DNA of 64,000 nucleotides, from contig NZ_JAIHON010000001.1 in assembly GCF_021173675.1 (NCBI RefSeq), forward strand, positions 434,001 to 498,000, in the 5' to 3' direction. The position numbers and the translations under genes are program-made. Below, in pieces: positions 60,563 through 64,000 of this stretch (position 1 is its first letter; every line of letters starts with the position of its first letter). The notes under the pieces are model-generated. The model was not told where the DNA came from, did not search any database, and worked only from the letters and a program-made list of their open reading frames with translations. This DNA comes from Streptomyces lincolnensis (GTDB lineage Bacteria; Actinomycetota; Actinomycetes; Streptomycetales; Streptomycetaceae).

Positions 60563-63382
60563 GTGACCCTGCGACGGGACTTCCAGGAGCCTGCCCGAAG
60601 CCGCCCCGACCTGGTCATCGGCCGGGAGGAGCTGTTCGGCGCGGCGCGCGAGCAGCTCCTCGGCGGCGGCAGCGTGCTGCTGCACGGCCCGGCCGGAATA
60701 GGAAAGTCGACGATCCTGCGGACATTGGCGGCCGATTACGCCGGCGCGGCCCGCACGGTGTTGCGCTGCTCGGCGACCGAGTCCGAATCCCACCTCCCCT
60801 TCCTGGCGCTCGCCGACCTCTTCGGACTGGTCGCCGACGAGGTGTCCGGACGGCTGCCCGCGGCCCAGCGCACCGCCCTGGAGTCGGCGCTCACCGGCCG
60901 CGGCGAGTCCACCCTCCAGCGCGACGGGCTGGCGCTGCGCCTGGCCGTGCTGTCCGTGCTGCGCGCGCTGGCCGCCGAGGGCCCCGTCCTGATCGTCGCG
61001 GACGACCAGCAGTGGCTGGACCCGGCGAGCGCGGAACTCCTCGGGTTCGCCGCCCGCCGCCTCGGCGACACGCCCGTGCAGCTGCTGTGCGCGGTGCGGA
61101 CAGAGGGCCAGGAGTACGACCGACATCTACGCGCGTTGCCCCCGGACTCCCTCGCGGTCCGGCTCAACCCGCTCTCCCGCACCCAGGTGTCGGAGCTGCT
61201 GACCCACCGCGGCTACACCGGCCTGCCCCGCTCCACCGTCCGGGACATCCACCGCACCAGCGGCGGCAACCCGCTGTTCGCCCTGGAACTGGGCCGCGCG
61301 CTGGCCGAGAACCCGACCCCGCCCCGGCCGGGCGAGCCGCTGCACGTGCCCACCTCGCTGCGGGCCCTGGTGCTCAAACGGCTGGACATGCTGTCGGACG
61401 AGGCGCGCCGCACCCTGCTGGTGGCGAGCGCCGGCGCCCGCCCCACCCTCGCCCTGCTGCACGAGGCGGGCCGGAAGAACGCCGAGGCGGAGACCGCCCA
61501 GGCGGCGGCGCTCGGGCTGCTGGCGACGGAGCCGGAGGGGCCCGCCGTACGCTTCGCGCACCCGCTGATCTCGGCCGCGCTGTACGCGGAGGCCCCGGCC
61601 CAGGAACGGCGGGCCGCGCACGCCGCGCTGTCCACCGCGGCCTCGGACCCCATCGAGCGCGCCCGGCACCTGGCGCTGGCGACCACCGGCACGGATCCGG
61701 AGGTGGCGGCGCGGCTCGCCGAGGCGGCGGCGCTGGCCCGGGACCGCGGGGCGCCGTCGGTGGCCGCGCAGCTCGGGCTGCTGGCCGCCCGGCACACCCC
61801 GGCCGACAGCGTGCCGGGCTCCGACGAGCGCCGGTTGCAGGCCGCCACGGACGCGATCACCGCCGGTGAGATGGATCTCGCCCGGGACATCGCCCGCGAG
61901 GTGCTCACCCGGGCCAGCGTGCCCGCCGAGCGGGTGCGGGCCTGGATCATGGTGATCGAGTCGGCCGGACACGCGCTCGGCGACGTCGACGCCGTCTTCC
62001 CGCAGGCCCTGGCCGACGCCGGTGACGACCCGGGACTGCTCGCCCTGGTCCACTACCAGCTGGCCTGGCGCGGTCTGGTCGTGGAGGGCGACTTCGCGGA
62101 GGGCCGGGAGAAGGCGGCGCACGCCGCCGAACTGGCCGCCCGGGCCGGCGACCGGCGCACCGAGCTGCTGGCGCTGGCCTTCCAGGCCCAGACCGAGACC
62201 CTGATGGGCCACCCCGACGCCCCCGTGACGATAGAGCGGGCGCTCCAGGAGCCCCAGGACCCGCAGGTGGCCTGCCACCACAACGGACCGGGCCTGGCCC
62301 GCTTCCGCTGGCTCCAGATGAGCGACCAGCTGGCCGAGGCCCGCACCGCCGTCACCGCGCTGCTGCGCGAGGTGCGCAGACGCGGCATGGTCGAGAGCGA
62401 GGTGCACTTCCTGCGCCTGCTCGCCGAGACCGAACTGCGCTCCGGACACTGCGGGCGGGCCCTGGACCTGGCCCGCGAGAGCCTCCGGCTGGCCCGGGAC
62501 TCCGGGATCGGGGAGGTCGCCTCGGCGCTGCTCACCTCGTTCGCGGAGGCGGCCGGCGGCGATGTGAACCGGGCGCTGACGCTGGCCCAGGAGGCGGTGG
62601 AGCACGCCGAGGGCATCAGCGACCAGATGTACGTCTCGCGCGCCCTGGCCGCGCTCGGCCACGCCCAGCTGGTGGCCGGGGACGCGCCGGGCACGGTCCG
62701 GTCGCTGCGCCGGGTGCGGGAGCTGGAGCAGGGGCTCGGCATCACCGACCCGGCCCGCGGCCGCTGGCACGGCGACCTCGCCGAGGCCCTCGTCAGGACC
62801 GGTGAGATCACCGAGGCGCAGGACCTCATCGCGCAGAGCCGCGAGCAGGCGCTGCGGCTGGGCCGCGACGGCATGCTCGCCGTGCTGGACCGGGCCGAGG
62901 CGCTGGTCCGTGCCGCGCGCGGCGAACACCAGGCGGCCATGGGCCAGTTGACGTCGGTACAGGACCGGCTCGGCAAACTGGGCTACGGCCTGGAGGAGGC
63001 CCGGGCCGCCTTCGCGCTGGCCCGCCTGCGCACCCGGCGGCCGGGTCCGACGTCGTACGACGAGGCCGCGCGGCTGTTCCGGCGCTGCCGGGCGCTGCCC
63101 TGGCTGCGGCAGGTGGAGGCGGCCGCCGTCCCGGCGCCGGTGGAGCCCGCCGTCGACCCCTCCCCCGCGCTCGACACCCTCGACGCGCTGGCCGGGCTCG
63201 CGGCGATGGAACGTCAGGTGGCCGCGCTGGTCATGGAGGGCGCGACCAACCGGGAGATAGCCGCCCGTCTGTTCATCAGCGTCAAGACGGTCGAGGCGAC
63301 GCTCACGAGGGTCTACCGGAAACTGGGGATCCGATCGCGGGTCGACATCGTCAGACTGGCGGCGGGCCGCCGTACCCAGTGA
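60563..63382 (+). CDS. LAL-family (large ATP-binding LuxR) transcriptional regulator
   Basis: 939 residues. AAA/ATPase part at the N-terminus with Walker A GPAGIGKST (residues 42-50) and Walker B VLIVADDQQWLD; a long helical TPR-like middle (~350-850); and a C-terminal LuxR HTH (LAAMERQVAALVMEGATNREIAARLFISVKTVEATLTRVYRKLGI). LAL proteins are maltose/ATP-responsive or pathway-specific activators in actinomycetes. GTG at 60563 has GGAGGGGAGCG upstream. It is next to another LuxR gene and upstream, in the same direction, of a trypsin-like protease gene. Confidence 0.9.
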   Translation: MTLRRDFQEPARSRPDLVIGREELFGAAREQLLGGGSVLLHGPAGIGKSTILRTLAADYAGAARTVLRCSATESESHLPFLALADLFGLVADEVSGRLPAAQRTALESALTGRGESTLQRDGLALRLAVLSVLRALAAEGPVLIVADDQQWLDPASAELLGFAARRLGDTPVQLLCAVRTEGQEYDRHLRALPPDSLAVRLNPLSRTQVSELLTHRGYTGLPRSTVRDIHRTSGGNPLFALELGRALAENPTPPRPGEPLHVPTSLRALVLKRLDMLSDEARRTLLVASAGARPTLALLHEAGRKNAEAETAQAAALGLLATEPEGPAVRFAHPLISAALYAEAPAQERRAAHAALSTAASDPIERARHLALATTGTDPEVAARLAEAAALARDRGAPSVAAQLGLLAARHTPADSVPGSDERRLQAATDAITAGEMDLARDIAREVLTRASVPAERVRAWIMVIESAGHALGDVDAVFPQALADAGDDPGLLALVHYQLAWRGLVVEGDFAEGREKAAHAAELAARAGDRRTELLALAFQAQTETLMGHPDAPVTIERALQEPQDPQVACHHNGPGLARFRWLQMSDQLAEARTAVTALLREVRRRGMVESEVHFLRLLAETELRSGHCGRALDLARESLRLARDSGIGEVASALLTSFAEAAGGDVNRALTLAQEAVEHAEGISDQMYVSRALAALGHAQLVAGDAPGTVRSLRRVRELEQGLGITDPARGRWHGDLAEALVRTGEITEAQDLIAQSREQALRLGRDGMLAVLDRAEALVRAARGEHQAAMGQLTSVQDRLGKLGYGLEEARAAFALARLRTRRPGPTSYDEAARLFRRCRALPWLRQVEAAAVPAPVEPAVDPSPALDTLDALAGLAAMERQVAALVMEGATNREIAARLFISVKTVEATLTRVYRKLGIRSRVDIVRLAAGRRTQ

Positions 63383-63655
63383 GTCCCGGCCCGGGTCGCG
63401 TCCGGCCCGGTCCCCGGACTCCGGAGTCCCGTGTGTTTCCGGCAGGTTACTCCTGCTCACACGGGGTTTGACGGCGGCCGACCGAGGGTTTTCCCTGCCC
63501 AACTCCCTTAGGGGGTTCCCTCATTGGGAGGGGGAACTGCCGCGTTCTAGCTTATGAACGTGCCGCTCGCCCGGTCACACGGGGGTCGGTCCCGCGACCC
63601 CCGTGCACAACCCCACCCGCGCGTCCCCCACCGGCAACCCCCACCGAGGAGACCC
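63383..63655 (+). promoter_or_regulatory. Leader/promoter region of the protease gene
   Basis: 273 bp without a gene. It contains an inverted repeat GTTCCC (63515-63520) / GGGAAC (63532-63537) with extra GGGGG runs on both sides, about 120 bp before the ATG, and the AT-richer stretch TCTAGCTTATGAAC (63545-63558), which could hold a -10. A CCACCGAGGAGACCC ribosome site precedes the ATG. The repeat may be the target of the adjacent LAL regulator, but this is a guess. Confidence 0.45.
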
Positions 63656-64000
63656 ATGTTCGGGCTCAACCGCGCCAAGAAGACCGCCGCCGTCCTGGCC
63701 GCCACCGCTGCCGCCGCCACGACCGCGCTGGTCGGCGCACCCTCCGCCGTCGCCGCTCCCCAGCCCATCGTCGGCGGTACCACCACGACGACGACCGCGT
63801 ACCCGTTCATGATGCAGATCACGGACGCCTCGCAGAACCAGTTCTGCGGCGGCACCCTGGTCTCGCCCACCAAGGTCGTCACCGCTGCCCACTGCATGGT
63901 CGGCGAGACCACCAGCAGTGTCAGAGTCGTCGGCGGGCGCACCTACCTCAACGGCACGAACGGCACGGTCGCCCAGGTCAGCAGGATCTGGATCCACCCG
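63656..64000 (+). CDS. Secreted trypsin-like serine protease, 5' part
   Basis: The first 115 residues are present and the gene runs off the window. Signal peptide 1-~33 (RAKKTAAVLAATAAAATTALVGAPSAVA), short propeptide PQP, then the mature chymotrypsin-fold start IVGGTTTTTTAYPFMMQI. FCGGTLVSPTKVVTAAHCMVG gives the catalytic His (TAAHC) and first disulfide. Catalytic Asp and Ser lie beyond the window. It is a Streptomyces trypsin-like exoprotease. An unusual run of six Thr follows IVGG. ATG at 63656. Confidence 0.9.
   Translation, partial: MFGLNRAKKTAAVLAATAAAATTALVGAPSAVAAPQPIVGGTTTTTTAYPFMMQITDASQNQFCGGTLVSPTKVVTAAHCMVGETTSSVRVVGGRTYLNGTNGTVAQVSRIWIHP

Overview
The window is high-GC chromosomal DNA (third-position G/C nearly everywhere) with GTG starts, four-base ATGA/GTGA gene overlaps, LuxR/NarL-type regulators, an AfsK-like Ser/Thr kinase and an RNase Sa homologue. 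All of this points to a Streptomyces chromosome. The gene content strongly recalls the S. coelicolor allantoin/glyoxylate region (from memory; no search was run). No rRNA, tRNA, CRISPR array, prophage or complete insertion sequence was seen.

Layout. 0-12.3 kb: end of an SGNH hydrolase, exonuclease III, a metallo-hydrolase, a fused beta-ketoadipate enzyme (PcaL type), a SWIM protein coupled to an SNF2 helicase, a ROK sugar kinase with a small membrane protein, and a GntR regulator divergent from a Gfo/Idh/MocA dehydrogenase. 12.3-17.5 kb: a cytochrome P450 with a microsatellite leader, a NarL-type two-component system, a 66-aa membrane protein behind a 13-bp hairpin, a secreted RNase Sa-type ribonuclease and an SDR. 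17.7-25.5 kb: allantoicase, allantoinase, the divergent IclR regulator AllR, two conserved hypotheticals flanking a 226-bp MITE-like element, a MobA-like transferase, malate synthase, and a Rdx/HipA-like pair. 26-41 kb: a secreted GH16-like protein, a Ser/Thr kinase with a peptidoglycan-binding tail, two divergent IucA/IucC siderophore synthetases, a vWA membrane-protein pair, HxlR regulator/aminotransferase, an unknown membrane-protein cassette, a thioesterase, and a deletion scar with a truncated MFS gene. 41.9-49.3 kb: NmrA protein and AraC regulator, then the purine-ring-opening cluster (NCS2 permease, 8-oxoguanine deaminase, uricase, HIU hydrolase, OHCU decarboxylase, an HTH protein and a small protein). 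49.4-54.5 kb: hydroxypyruvate isomerase and tartronate semialdehyde reductase, a repeat-expanded broken gene, and glyoxylate carboligase. 54.7-64 kb: a zinc-ribbon/Mrr-like protein, GNAT, two coupled AMP-forming acyl-CoA ligases, a GAF-LuxR regulator, a large LAL regulator, and the start of a secreted trypsin-like protease.

Most of the metabolism forms one route: oxidised purines and urate to 5-hydroxyisourate, OHCU, allantoin, allantoate and ureidoglycolate, then glyoxylate, which goes either to malate (AceB) or to tartronate semialdehyde and glycerate (Gcl, GlxR, Hyi). The clearest non-coding signal ties this together. A 15-bp inverted repeat, TTCC-N7-GGAA, occurs as pairs spaced 20-21 bp apart in front of allB, allR, aceB, hyi and gcl. 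A second palindrome, TCAAC-N5-GTTGA, abuts the pair at allB and aceB in mirror-image arrangement, and also stands alone in front of the uraD-hiuH-uricase operon.
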